Shown: positions 1-7,426 of the stretch, in pieces | How the letters are laid out: every line of letters starts with the position of its first letter | Numbering within the stretch: position 1 is the stretch's first letter | Assembly: GCA_947523045.1 (NCBI GenBank) | Contig: CANNUR010000071.1 | Location: 1-12,784, forward strand | Length of the DNA stretch: 12,784 nt | Direction of reading: 5' to 3' | Source of the DNA: an uncultured Prosthecobacter sp. | GTDB lineage: Bacteria > Verrucomicrobiota > Verrucomicrobiia > Verrucomicrobiales > Verrucomicrobiaceae | Made by a program: the position numbers and the translations under genes | Notes under the pieces: generated by a model | Told to the model about the DNA's origin: nothing | Database searches by the model: none | Seen by the model: only the letters and a program-made list of their open reading frames with translations

Positions 1-2385
1 ATCCTGCGCCAGGTCTGCGTCGAGCCCGTGCTCACCGCCCACCCGACCGAGTCGAAGCGCGACACCGCCCGCGAGCTGCACCGCGAGATCTACGCGCTGA
101 TGAACCGGCACGACAACGCGGCCTACACGCCGCGCGAGCAGGAGCGCATGCAGCGCCTGCTGGAGATTCATTTGGAGAACCTCTGGCGCACCGGCGAGAT
201 CCATGTCACCCGGCCGACCATTGAGGCGGAGCTCGACAACGCGCTTTATTACCTGCGTGAGGTCTTTCCCGAGGCGCTGGCGCGCGCCCACGTGCACCTG
301 AACGAGGCCTGGGCCGCGGCCGGGTTTGCGCCGGCGGCGCTCGATGATCTGCCGCCGCTCATCCGTTTCGGCACCTGGATCGGGGGCGACCGCGACGGCC
401 ATCCCTTTGTCACGGCCGAGGTCACCGCGCGCTCGCTGCGGGCGCTGCGCCAGAACGCCCTGCGCATCCACCGGCGCTCGCTGGAAAAACTGGCGTATCA
501 CTCGCCGCTCAGCTCGCTTTTCCAGGCCACGCCCGCCGCCCTGCAGGCCCTGAACGACCGCCTTGCCGCCGAACTCGAAGGCCGGGCCGATGTCGCCTAC
601 ATCCTCGGTCGCAACCGCGAGGAACCCTGGCGCGCCGCCGCCTACCTGATGCGGGCGAAGGTGCTGCTGGCCTTCGAACAGCCCGACAGTCCGGCCGCCT
701 ACAGCGCGCCGGATCAACTCGCCGCCGACCTCGGGGTGTATGCGAGCGCCCTGGAAGAGGTGGGGGCGAAGGGGCTGGCGCACGAATTCCTCGTGCCCTT
801 CCAGCGCCAGTTGCTGGCCTTTGGTTTCCATTCTGCGATCCTCGATGTGCGGCAGAACTCGGCCTTCCACGAAAAGGCCCTGGAGCAATTGCTCGCCGCC
901 GCCGGCCTGCTCGGCGGTCGCCCGCTCGCCGAGTGGAGTCGCGAGGAGAAACGCGAGCTGCTCGAGCGCGAGCTGCGTTCGCCGCGACCCTTCCTCGCAC
1001 CGGGTCTGTCGGCGGGTCCGGAAGCCGACACCGTTTTGGCCTGCCACCGCGTGCTCGCCAGCCATGTGGCAAGGCATGGCACGGCGGGGCTGGGCGCCTT
1101 GATCGTGTCGATGACCCGCAACGCCGAGGATCTGCTGACGGTTTACCTGCTGGCCCGCGAGGCCGGTCTCGCCGAGTGGCGCGACGGCGGCCTGTGCTGC
1201 CCGCTGCCGGTGACGCCGCTGTTTGAAACCATGGCCGACCTCGAGGCCGCGCCCGGCATCGTCGAGGACTTCCTGGCCCATCCGGTGACGCGTCGCAGCC
1301 TGACGCCCGGCGAGGCGACCTTCCAGATGATGGTGGGTTACTCCGACTCGAACAAGGACTGCGGCATTCTCGCCAGCCAGTGGGCCCTGCATCGCGCCCA
1401 GAGCGAGTTGGCCGAGACCTGCGCCCGCCATGGCGCACGGGCGGTGTTCTTCCACGGTCGCGGCGGCACGGTGGGTCGCGGCGCCGGCCCGACGCATTGG
1501 TTCATGGAGGCCCTGGCGCAGGGCTCGCTGAGCGGTCGCCTGCGCATGACCGAGCAGGGGGAAACCATCGCGCAGAAGTACGCCCACCTGAATTCGGCGG
1601 TGTACAACACCGAGCTGCTCATGGCCTCGGCCGCCGCCGCCACCGCCCGCCACGCCCGGGGCCAGGGCGCCGATCAGGCGGAGATCCGGCCGCTGATGGA
1701 TCGCCTAGCGGGCTGGAGTCGCGATGCCTACCGCGGCCTGCTGCATGCGCCGGATTTCATGCACTTTTATCGGCATGCCACGCCGATCGATGCCCTTGAG
1801 AACTCGCGCATCGGCTCGCGGCCGTCGCGGCGCACGGGTCAGGCGACGCTCGAGGACCTGCGCGCCATTCCCTGGGTCTTCTCCTGGACGCAGGCGCGGT
1901 TTTACCTGCCCGGCTGGTTCGGTGCCGGTTCGGCGCTCGAACAACTGCGCCGCGAGGAACCCGCCGCGTTTGCCGGCCTGCGCGACGTCCTGCGTCGCTC
2001 GCCCTTCCTGCGCTACGTGCTGACCAACATCGAAGGCTCCTTGGTCAGCTCCAACACCCGGCTCATGGCCGACTATGCCGAACTCGTGCCGCAGGCCGAG
2101 GTGCGCGCGCGGTTCCTCGAGATCATTCTCGCCGAACACCAGCGCACACGCACCCTGCTCGAAGAGATCTTCCAAGGCACCTTTGAGGCGCGCCGGCCGC
2201 GCCTGGCCTACACGCTCGCCATCCGTGAGGAACCGCTCGGGGTGCTGCACGCCCAGCAGATCGACCTGCTGCGCCGCTGGCGCGGGCTTTTGGCGGAGGG
2301 ACGCGCGGATGCCGCCGAAGCCCTGCTGCCCGACCTGCTCGTCTCCGTCAACGCCCTCGCCTCCGGCCTGCGCACGACGGGGTAG
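1..2385 (+). CDS. ppc: Phosphoenolpyruvate carboxylase, 5'-truncated by the window edge
   Basis: It catalyses PEP + bicarbonate to oxaloacetate + phosphate, the cytoplasmic anaplerotic reaction that refills the TCA cycle. The reading frame is open from base 1, so the true start lies to the left. The visible part is 794 residues, and against roughly 880-930 for bacterial enzymes about 100-130 N-terminal residues are missing. Seen motifs are LTAHPTE with the catalytic His (codon 40-42), GYSDSNKD (1336-1359), FHGRGG (1450-1467), TEQGETI (1549-1569) and GSRP (1813-1824). These are the PEP/bicarbonate-binding and catalytic loops of the bacterial/plant-type family. The protein ends in RTTG, where most family members end in RNTG. 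In E. coli that Asn (881) binds the inhibitor aspartate, so feedback control may differ here. The family call is very secure; the regulatory point is inference. Confidence 0.96.
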   Translation: MLRQVCVEPVLTAHPTESKRDTARELHREIYALMNRHDNAAYTPREQERMQRLLEIHLENLWRTGEIHVTRPTIEAELDNALYYLREVFPEALARAHVHLNEAWAAAGFAPAALDDLPPLIRFGTWIGGDRDGHPFVTAEVTARSLRALRQNALRIHRRSLEKLAYHSPLSSLFQATPAALQALNDRLAAELEGRADVAYILGRNREEPWRAAAYLMRAKVLLAFEQPDSPAAYSAPDQLAADLGVYASALEEVGAKGLAHEFLVPFQRQLLAFGFHSAILDVRQNSAFHEKALEQLLAAAGLLGGRPLAEWSREEKRELLERELRSPRPFLAPGLSAGPEADTVLACHRVLASHVARHGTAGLGALIVSMTRNAEDLLTVYLLAREAGLAEWRDGGLCCPLPVTPLFETMADLEAAPGIVEDFLAHPVTRRSLTPGEATFQMMVGYSDSNKDCGILASQWALHRAQSELAETCARHGARAVFFHGRGGTVGRGAGPTHWFMEALAQGSLSGRLRMTEQGETIAQKYAHLNSAVYNTELLMASAAAATARHARGQGADQAEIRPLMDRLAGWSRDAYRGLLHAPDFMHFYRHATPIDALENSRIGSRPSRRTGQATLEDLRAIPWVFSWTQARFYLPGWFGAGSALEQLRREEPAAFAGLRDVLRRSPFLRYVLTNIEGSLVSSNTRLMADYAELVPQAEVRARFLEIILAEHQRTRTLLEEIFQGTFEARRPRLAYTLAIREEPLGVLHAQQIDLLRRWRGLLAEGRADAAEALLPDLLVSVNALASGLRTTG

Positions 2386-2392
2386 GGGAGGG

Positions 2393-2482
2393 GATTGATG
2401 ATTGATGATTCGTGATTGATGATTCGCGAAACCGCGAACCGATCGCCGCAAATCAAGAATCAAGAATCACGAATCCTAAATC
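2393..2482. repeat. Facing pair of heptameric (period-7) repeat blocks
   Basis: The spacer after ppc holds five GATT-NNN units in exact 7-base steps (2393-2424) and then five AATC-NNN units in 7-base steps (2451-2482). AATC is the complement of GATT, so the two blocks are inverted relative to each other. The best match is the 11-mer GATTCGTGATT at 2407-2417, whose exact reverse complement is at 2465-2475. The 26 bases between the blocks are GC-rich. The layout recalls the short tandemly repeated repetitive heptamers known from cyanobacteria, but I do not recognise this family. The structure is directly visible; its function is unknown. The remaining spacer (2483-2542) shows only a small ATGGG/CCCAT hairpin at 2526-2541, just before the next start codon. 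Confidence 0.8.
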
Positions 2483-2542
2483 CCTCCCGACTTCCCCCTT
2501 GCCTCGTGCGTCGCTTTCGGTTGGGATGGGCGTACCCCCATC

Positions 2543-3943
2543 ATGAAAATCACCTTTTGCGGCGCGGCCGGCACGACGACGGGATCGAAGCACCTCATTG
2601 AAGTCAATGGCGCGCGGCTGCTGCTCGACTGCGGGCTCTACCAGGGGCGACGCGCCGAGGCGCTGGAGCGCAACCGGGAGTTTCCCTTTGATCCGGAGAA
2701 GATCGACGCGGTGCTGCTGTCGCACGCCCACATCGATCACTGCGGCAACCTGCCGCACCTGTGCCGGCGCGGCTTCACCGGCAACATCTACGCGACGCCG
2801 GCGACGCGCGACCTGTGCAGCATCATGCTGCCGGACGCGGCGAAGATTCACGAAAACGACATCGGCTGGCTGAACCGCCACCGCAAGCGCGACGACCTGC
2901 CGCTGCTCGATCCCAGCTACACGGTGCGCGACGCCGAGGAGTGCATGCGCCAGTTCGTCTCGGTCAGCTACAACCGGCCGCTGCCGGTGGCCGACGGCGT
3001 GCGCATGACCTTCATCGATGCCGGGCACGTGCTCGGCTCGGCCCAGATCCTGCTCGACATCGACGACCGTGAGACGGGTCGCAAAACCCGCCTGCTGTTC
3101 AGCGGCGATGTCGGCCGACCGGAGAACGACCTGCTCGACCGCGCCGCCCCCAGTGAGGGGGTCGACATCGTCATCATGGAGAGCACCTATGGTGGTCGGA
3201 AGCATGAGGTGGGGGCAGAGTCCACCGATCACATCTGCCGGCTCATCCGCGAGATTCAGCAGCGGCGCTCGCGCCTGATCATCCCGGCCTTCGCCCTGGA
3301 GCGCACCCAGCAGTTGCTGTTCACCCTCGACAAGCTGCGCTCGGAGCATTGTTTTTCGCCGGTGCCGACCTTTGTCGACAGCCCGCTGGCGGTGCGTGCC
3401 ACCGAGATCTTCCGTTTGCACCTCGAAGACCTCAAGCCGGAGGTGCGCGACGCGGTGTTCATGCGCCAGGACCCCTTCGGTTTTGAGGGACTGCACCTCG
3501 TGCGCAGCATTGAGGAATCGAAGGCACTCAACAAGGTCAAGGGCCCCTCGATCATCATTTCCGCCTCCGGCATGGCCGAGAGCGGCCGCATCCTGCACCA
3601 CCTGCGCAACCATGTCGGCAACCCCGACAACATCCTGCTCTTCGTGGGCTACTGCGCCGAGAACACCCTCGGCTGGAAGCTGCGCAGCGGTCACAAGAAG
3701 GTGAACATCCTCGGCGACGAGTTTGAGGTGCGTGCCGAGATCGAAACCCTCGACGCCTTTTCCGGTCATGCCGATCACGACGAACTGCTCGCCTACTTCG
3801 ACCGCATCGGCGGCCCGAAACGGCGGGTCTTTCTGGTGCACGGTGAGAAAGAGCGCTCGGAAGTCCTGCGTGACGCCCTCGCTGAACGCCACCCCGAGGG
3901 CCAGATCGAGGTCGCCCAACTGCTCGGCAGCGCCGAACTGTAG
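2543..3943 (+). CDS. Beta-CASP metallo-beta-lactamase-fold RNA nuclease
   Basis: A 466-residue protein of the CPSF73/YSH1-like group of zinc-dependent ribonucleases, probably acting in the cytoplasm in RNA processing or turnover. The metallo-beta-lactamase motifs are all present: HAHIDH (residues 61-66), DAGHVLGS with His162, and SGDVG with Asp189. The beta-CASP part follows, with MESTYGG (Glu213), PAFALERTQ (249-256), ISASGMAESGR (339-349), SGHADH with His409, and VHGEKE with His433. All expected zinc ligands are retained, so an active nuclease is likely; its substrate cannot be told from sequence. The ATG at 2543 is used because it begins directly with the first beta strand (MKITFCGAAG). 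There is no Shine-Dalgarno sequence. The stop codon lies inside the first copy of a REP-like repeat. It is flanked by repeat-rich spacers and probably forms its own transcription unit. Confidence 0.93.
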   Translation: MKITFCGAAGTTTGSKHLIEVNGARLLLDCGLYQGRRAEALERNREFPFDPEKIDAVLLSHAHIDHCGNLPHLCRRGFTGNIYATPATRDLCSIMLPDAAKIHENDIGWLNRHRKRDDLPLLDPSYTVRDAEECMRQFVSVSYNRPLPVADGVRMTFIDAGHVLGSAQILLDIDDRETGRKTRLLFSGDVGRPENDLLDRAAPSEGVDIVIMESTYGGRKHEVGAESTDHICRLIREIQQRRSRLIIPAFALERTQQLLFTLDKLRSEHCFSPVPTFVDSPLAVRATEIFRLHLEDLKPEVRDAVFMRQDPFGFEGLHLVRSIEESKALNKVKGPSIIISASGMAESGRILHHLRNHVGNPDNILLFVGYCAENTLGWKLRSGHKKVNILGDEFEVRAEIETLDAFSGHADHDELLAYFDRIGGPKRRVFLVHGEKERSEVLRDALAERHPEGQIEVAQLLGSAEL

Positions 3944-4025
3944 CCGCGGGCAGTGACCGCGGATGATCTGTAGCCGCGGGCAGTGACCGCGATGATCTGT
4001 AGCCGCGGGCATCGACCGCGCAGGC
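3938..4025. repeat. Three tandem copies of a 29-30 bp REP-like element
   Basis: Three direct copies start at 3938, 3968 and 3997, each opening CTGTAGCCGCGGGCA. Copies 1 and 2 differ by one G in the second half; copy 3 diverges after the core (GCATCGACCGCG instead of GCAGTGACCGCG). Each copy contains a small inverted repeat, CGCGG and CCGCG around about 7 bases, as in REP/BIME-type elements. The TAG of the first copy (3941-3943) is the stop codon of the beta-CASP gene, so the array touches the coding sequence. There are no unique spacers, so this is not a CRISPR. Mobilisation by a RAYT-type transposase elsewhere is possible but inferred. Confidence 0.85.
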
Positions 4026-4028
4026 AAC

Positions 4029-4047
4029 GCCCCGCCGCCGGCGGGGC
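4029..4047. other. Perfect GC-only hairpin downstream of the nuclease gene
   Basis: The bases form GCCCCGCCG, a central C, and the exact reverse complement CGGCGGGGC. As RNA this would fold into a very stable stem of about 8 bp with a 3-base loop. It sits about 85 bases after the nuclease stop codon and before the arginine promoter, where transcription should end. No T-tract follows (the next bases are AGGGGGCTTGG), so it is not a canonical intrinsic terminator. It may stabilise the 3' end or pause polymerase. Confidence 0.5.
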
Positions 4048-4060
4048 AGGGGGCTTGGCG

Positions 4061-4092
4061 ATCTGAAATCTGAAATCTGCGATTTGAGATTG
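4061..4092. repeat. Single heptameric (period-7) repeat block
   Basis: Units begin at 4061, 4068, 4075, 4082 and 4089, in exact 7-base steps: ATCTGAA, ATCTGAA, ATCTGCG, ATTTGAG, ATTG. The spacing and AT-rich core match the two blocks after ppc, although the consensus differs (ATCTGAA rather than GATTGAT/AATCAAG). It sits between the GC hairpin and the argB promoter. The period is directly visible; common origin with the other blocks is inference. Confidence 0.7.
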
Positions 4093-4134
4093 CCACCTCC
4101 CCCGGCGGCCTCCGCGCTTATTCCATGCTTTGGC

Positions 4135-4161
4135 TTGACGCTGCGGCTGGGTGCCTATCCT
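4135..4161 (+). promoter_or_regulatory. Possible sigma70-type promoter for argB-argD-argF
   Basis: TTGACG (4135-4140) is a good -35 element, followed by TATCCT (4156-4161) as a -10 candidate. The 15-base spacing is shorter than the ideal 17. Transcription would start near 4168, giving a leader of about 16 bases before the ATG at 4184. No arginine-repressor box is recognisable. Confidence 0.35.
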
Positions 4162-4183
4162 TCCCACCTTTTCCCCCTTTGCC

Positions 4184-5029
4184 ATGAACGCCGCCGAAAA
4201 AGCCTCCGTCCTGCTCGAAGCCCTGCCGTACATGCAGGGCTTCCGCGGCCACACCTTCCTGATCAAGGTCGGTGGCAGCGCCATGGAGGATCCGGCCCAG
4301 GTCGACCTGTTCCTGCGCGATGTGGTCTTCCTGGAGGCGGTCGGCATCAACCCGGTCATCGTCCACGGCGGCGGCAAGGCGATCTCCAAGGCCATGCAGG
4401 AGAGCGGCCTGCAGGCGCGCTTCATCAACGGCATGCGCGTCACCGACGACGAGACGATCCAGATCGTCGAACAGACCCTGGCGCGGGTGATTAACCCGGA
4501 AATCGTCGCCAAGATCAATGCCTTCGGCGGCAAGGCGGTCGGTCTGCCGGGAACCGAGGTCTTTGTCGGCGACAAGATGAAGGGCGACCTCGGCTGGGTC
4601 GGCGAGGTGACCGACTGTCGCACCGGCCTGATCCAGGCGGCGGTGGCGGGTGAATTTGTGCCGGTGGTGTCGCCGGTGGCGCGGGAGAGCGCCAGCGGCA
4701 AGACCCTCAACGTCAACGCCGACCTCGCCGCCGGCGCGCTGGCGACCCAGCTCAAGGCGACCAAGCTGATTTTCCTCAGCGACGTGCGCGGCGTGCTGCG
4801 CGATCCCAAGGATGAGTCGACCCTGATCCCGACCCTCGATCCGCAGGCCATCGACCGGCTCAAGGCCGAGGACGTCATCGGCGGTGGCATGATTCCGAAG
4901 GTGGATTCCTCGCTCGCCTCGCTGCGCGGGGGGGTTGGCAAAGTTCACCTCATCGACGGCCGCATCCCGCACGCGCTGATTCTGGAAATCTTCACCGATG
5001 TCGGCATCGGCACCGAGATTCATTTGTGA
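4184..5029 (+). CDS. argB: N-acetylglutamate kinase
   Basis: It phosphorylates N-acetyl-L-glutamate with ATP, the second step of arginine synthesis, in the cytoplasm. The 281-residue protein shows the amino-acid-kinase pattern: IKVGGSAM with Lys28, VHGGGK (60-65), the substrate loop MRVTD (84-88), VGDKMKGDLGWVGEV (128-142), NVNAD (176-180), GGMIPKV (234-240) and the C-terminal TDVGIGT. A helix of about 20 residues precedes the first strand (MNAAEKASVL...). Kinases with such an extension are typically hexameric and inhibited by arginine, while the shorter E. coli type is not; I therefore infer feedback control by arginine. An in-frame GTG at 4151 exists, but the ATG gives the usual family N-terminus and lies downstream of the candidate promoter's start point. 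The leader is pyrimidine-rich with no Shine-Dalgarno. First gene of the arginine cluster. Confidence 0.95.
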   Translation: MNAAEKASVLLEALPYMQGFRGHTFLIKVGGSAMEDPAQVDLFLRDVVFLEAVGINPVIVHGGGKAISKAMQESGLQARFINGMRVTDDETIQIVEQTLARVINPEIVAKINAFGGKAVGLPGTEVFVGDKMKGDLGWVGEVTDCRTGLIQAAVAGEFVPVVSPVARESASGKTLNVNADLAAGALATQLKATKLIFLSDVRGVLRDPKDESTLIPTLDPQAIDRLKAEDVIGGGMIPKVDSSLASLRGGVGKVHLIDGRIPHALILEIFTDVGIGTEIHL

Positions 5030-5076
5030 GACCGGACCGCTACGGCGAACGAACCCTTTTTCCGAGAAACCCGACG

Positions 5077-6375
5077 ATGGCAGACTTGAACGAATTCGAC
5101 CCGGCCTGGCTGGACAAGTACGTGGTGCCCAACTACGGGCGCTTTCCGATCTGGCCCGAGCGCGGCGAGGGCCCCTACCTGTGGGATCGCGACGGCAAGA
5201 AGTACCTCGACTTCGCCGGCGGCGTCGCCGTCTGCCCGCTCGGCCACGCCCATCCCGAGGTTGCTGATGCCCTGGCGGCGCAGGCGCGCACCCTGGTGCA
5301 CGTGTCGAACTGGTACTGCATCCGCCAGCAGGCGCAGTTGGCCCGGCTCATCGTGGAGGAATTCGTCCGGTCGCCCGGCCGCTGCTTCTTCTGCAACAGC
5401 GGTGCCGAGGCGAACGAGGGCATGATCAAGCTGGCGCGCAAGTATGGCGTCGCCCGGCCGCTGGCCGACGGCACGCCGCGCCATGAGATCATCACCTTCA
5501 CCGGCAGCTTCCACGGTCGTACTTTTGGAGCCATGAGCGCCACCGCCCAGGAGAAGATCCACGGCGGCTTCGGCCCGATCGTGCCCGGCTTTGTCTACGT
5601 GCCCTTCAACGACGTCGATGCCCTGCGCGCGGCGGTCACCGAGCGCACGGTCGCCATCCTGCTCGAACCCGTGCAGGGCGAAAGCGGTGTGCATCCGGCA
5701 AGCGCCGACTTCCTGCGTGCGGCAAGGGCGCTCTGCGACGAGCGTGACCTGCTGCTGCTGTTCGACGAGGTGCAGTGCGGGTTTGGCCGCACGGGCGACA
5801 CCTGCGGCTGGCGCAGCATTGTGCCGGGCGACGAGATCCTTCCCGATGCCATCAGCTGGGCGAAATCGATCGGCAGCGGCTACCCGCTCGGCGCCTTCTG
5901 GATTCGCGAGCGCGAGATCGACACCGCGGCGGCGCGCCGCCTGCCCGAGCTGCTCGGCCCGGGCTCGCATGGCACGACCTACGGCGGCAGCCCGCTCGCC
6001 TGCACGGTCGGTCTGGCGACGCTGGGCGTCATCCTGCGCGATGGCCTGCCGGCGCATGCCGCCCAGCTCGGCCGGCACATCGCCGGCGAGGTCGCATCCT
6101 GGCGCCAGCCGCTGGTCACCGACATCCGCGCCTTCGGCATGATGATCGGTTTTGAGCTCGACGAGGCCCGTCTCGCCGCCCTGCCAGCCGTGCAGGCCTC
6201 GGGCAAGCTACCCTCCATTTTCCTCGCCTGGGAACTGCTGCAGGCCGGCCTGCTGGTCGTGCCCGCCGGGCCCAAGGTCGTGCGCTGGCTGCCGCCGATG
6301 AACCTCACCGAGGCTCAGGCCGACGAGGGGCTGCGAATCTTCAAAACCGTGCTCGACCGCCTTGCCGCCGCCTGA
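5077..6375 (+). CDS. argD: Acetylornithine aminotransferase (class III, PLP-dependent)
   Basis: It converts N-acetylglutamate semialdehyde to N-acetylornithine using glutamate and pyridoxal phosphate, step four of arginine synthesis. Many ArgD proteins also act on succinyl-diaminopimelate for lysine. The 432-residue protein has the phosphate-binding NSGAEANE (107-114), FHGRTFGAMSAT (145-156), LEPVQGE (196-202), FDEVQCGFGRTG with PLP Asp230, the Schiff-base Lys263 in SWAKSIGSGYPLG, and HGTTYGGSPLAC (298-309). An in-frame GTG at 5026 overlaps the argB stop as GTGA and would add 17 residues. I chose the ATG because the added residues resemble nothing in the family. Translational coupling through that GTGA remains possible. 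Related aminotransferases such as those for GABA or succinylornithine are less likely given argB and argF on either side. Confidence 0.93.
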   Translation: MADLNEFDPAWLDKYVVPNYGRFPIWPERGEGPYLWDRDGKKYLDFAGGVAVCPLGHAHPEVADALAAQARTLVHVSNWYCIRQQAQLARLIVEEFVRSPGRCFFCNSGAEANEGMIKLARKYGVARPLADGTPRHEIITFTGSFHGRTFGAMSATAQEKIHGGFGPIVPGFVYVPFNDVDALRAAVTERTVAILLEPVQGESGVHPASADFLRAARALCDERDLLLLFDEVQCGFGRTGDTCGWRSIVPGDEILPDAISWAKSIGSGYPLGAFWIREREIDTAAARRLPELLGPGSHGTTYGGSPLACTVGLATLGVILRDGLPAHAAQLGRHIAGEVASWRQPLVTDIRAFGMMIGFELDEARLAALPAVQASGKLPSIFLAWELLQAGLLVVPAGPKVVRWLPPMNLTEAQADEGLRIFKTVLDRLAAA

Positions 6376-6401
6376 GCACCAACCCCACCTTTCGAATCGC
6401 G

Positions 6402-7307
6402 ATGCAACATCTCCTCTCCCTGGAACAGCTCGGCGCCGCCGAGATGGAAGGCCTGCTCGACCTCGCCGCCCGCCTCAAGCAGGACCGCCGCGCCTCACCG
6501 CAGGTGCTCGCCGGCCAGCAGTGGGCGCTCATCTTCAGCAAGTCCTCCACCCGCACCCGCGTCAGCTTCGAGGTCGGCATCCGCGAGCTCGGCGGTCAGT
6601 CGCTGTTCCTGTCTTCGGCCGACATCCAGCTCGGCCGCGGCGAGCCGATTAAGGACACGGCGCGCGTGCTTGGCCGCATGGTCGACGGCGCCATCATCCG
6701 CACCTTCGCCCAGCAGGACGTGGTCGATTTCGCCGAATTCAGTGGCATTCCGACGATCAACGCCCTGACCGACGACGAGCATCCCTGCCAGATCCTCGCC
6801 GACCTGCAGACGATCAACGAGCGGTTCGGTTCCTGGAAGGGCAGGCGGGTCTGCTTCCTGGGCGACGGCGACTGCAATGTCGCCCGCTCCTGGATCTGGG
6901 CCAGCGCCCGGCTGGGCTTTGAGCTGGTCATTGGCGCGCCCAAGGAGTTCCAGCCCGCGGCCGACTTCATGGCGCGGGTGCCGGGCGGCACCGTCACGGT
7001 CAGCGACGACCCGGCCGCCGCGGTGGCGGGTGCCGACGTCCTGTACACCGACGTCTGGGTGAGCATGGGCAAGGAGGACGAAGCCGCCGGTCGCATCGAG
7101 ACCCTGCGACCCTGGCAGGTCAATGCCGGCCTGCTCGCTTGCGCCAAGCCCGGGGCGGTGGTCATGCACTGCCTGCCTGCCTACCGGGGCAAGGAGATCA
7201 CCGAGGAGGTGCTGGAAGCCCAGGCCGGGGTCATTTTTGACCAGGCGGAAAACCGCCTGCACGCCCAGAAGGCGGTGCTCGTCGAACTGGCCCGCAGCCG
7301 CGCCTGA
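6402..7307 (+). CDS. argF: Ornithine carbamoyltransferase (anabolic)
   Basis: It joins carbamoyl phosphate and ornithine to give citrulline, step six of arginine synthesis. The 301-residue protein has the carbamoyl-phosphate loop SSTRTRVSFE (48-57), Arg100, HPCQ (127-130), the ornithine-binding DVWVSMG (217-223) and the catalytic HCLPAYRG (256-263). Length and motif order are normal. A small difference is GDGDCNVARSW (154-164), where many family members have GDGNNVAHS. Acetylornithine carbamoyltransferase is a relative, but the SMG loop and this context favour the ornithine enzyme. The ATG lies 26 bases after the argD stop, so co-transcription is likely. No Shine-Dalgarno is evident. A weak CCCC/GGGG hairpin at 7310-7322 follows the stop, without a T-tract. 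Confidence 0.95.
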   Translation: MQHLLSLEQLGAAEMEGLLDLAARLKQDRRASPQVLAGQQWALIFSKSSTRTRVSFEVGIRELGGQSLFLSSADIQLGRGEPIKDTARVLGRMVDGAIIRTFAQQDVVDFAEFSGIPTINALTDDEHPCQILADLQTINERFGSWKGRRVCFLGDGDCNVARSWIWASARLGFELVIGAPKEFQPAADFMARVPGGTVTVSDDPAAAVAGADVLYTDVWVSMGKEDEAAGRIETLRPWQVNAGLLACAKPGAVVMHCLPAYRGKEITEEVLEAQAGVIFDQAENRLHAQKAVLVELARSRA

Positions 7308-7379
7308 ACCCCCGTGTTGGGGCGGGGAAGGGCAGGGGCGCCACGGGCACCTGCAAACGTTCAAATTCCCCTCACAAAA

Positions 7380-7391
7380 AACGATTTCGTT
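7380..7391. promoter_or_regulatory. Short palindrome abutting the respiratory-operon -35 element
   Basis: AACGA and TCGTT flank a central TT. The centre (7385.5) lies about 41.5 bases upstream of the transcription start predicted from the adjacent promoter, the usual place for a class II activator. The arms are only 5 bp, so this could be chance. Confidence 0.25.
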
Positions 7392-7392
7392 C

Positions 7393-7420
7393 TTGCATTG
7401 TCACGGGCCGTTTCTAATCT
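7393..7420 (+). promoter_or_regulatory. Probable promoter of the actE-actF-ccoN-like operon
   Basis: TTGCAT (7393-7398) and TAATCT (7415-7420) are separated by 16 bases and resemble a sigma70-type promoter. This is the most AT-rich stretch of the 171-base gap between argF and the first respiratory gene. The start point would be near 7427, giving a leader of about 52 bases. It supports separate expression of the respiratory operon from the arginine genes. Confidence 0.5.
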
Positions 7421-7426
7421 TGGGGC

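Noticed and set aside
3938..4025. CRISPR array from three repeats of 29-30 bp
   Set aside because: The copies adjoin directly with no unique spacers, the first overlaps a stop codon, and no cas genes are present.
4029..4047. Intrinsic terminator
   Set aside because: The stem is strong but no T-tract follows; kept only as a hairpin of unknown role.
2453..4096. Minus-strand open frame opposite the beta-CASP gene, running into the repeats
   Set aside because: The translation mirrors the nuclease codons and includes repeat-derived residues (the REP-like copies give a repeated peptide), so there is no sign of a real protein.
7310..7322. Terminator after argF (CCCC/GGGG hairpin)
   Set aside because: Only four base pairs and no T-tract.
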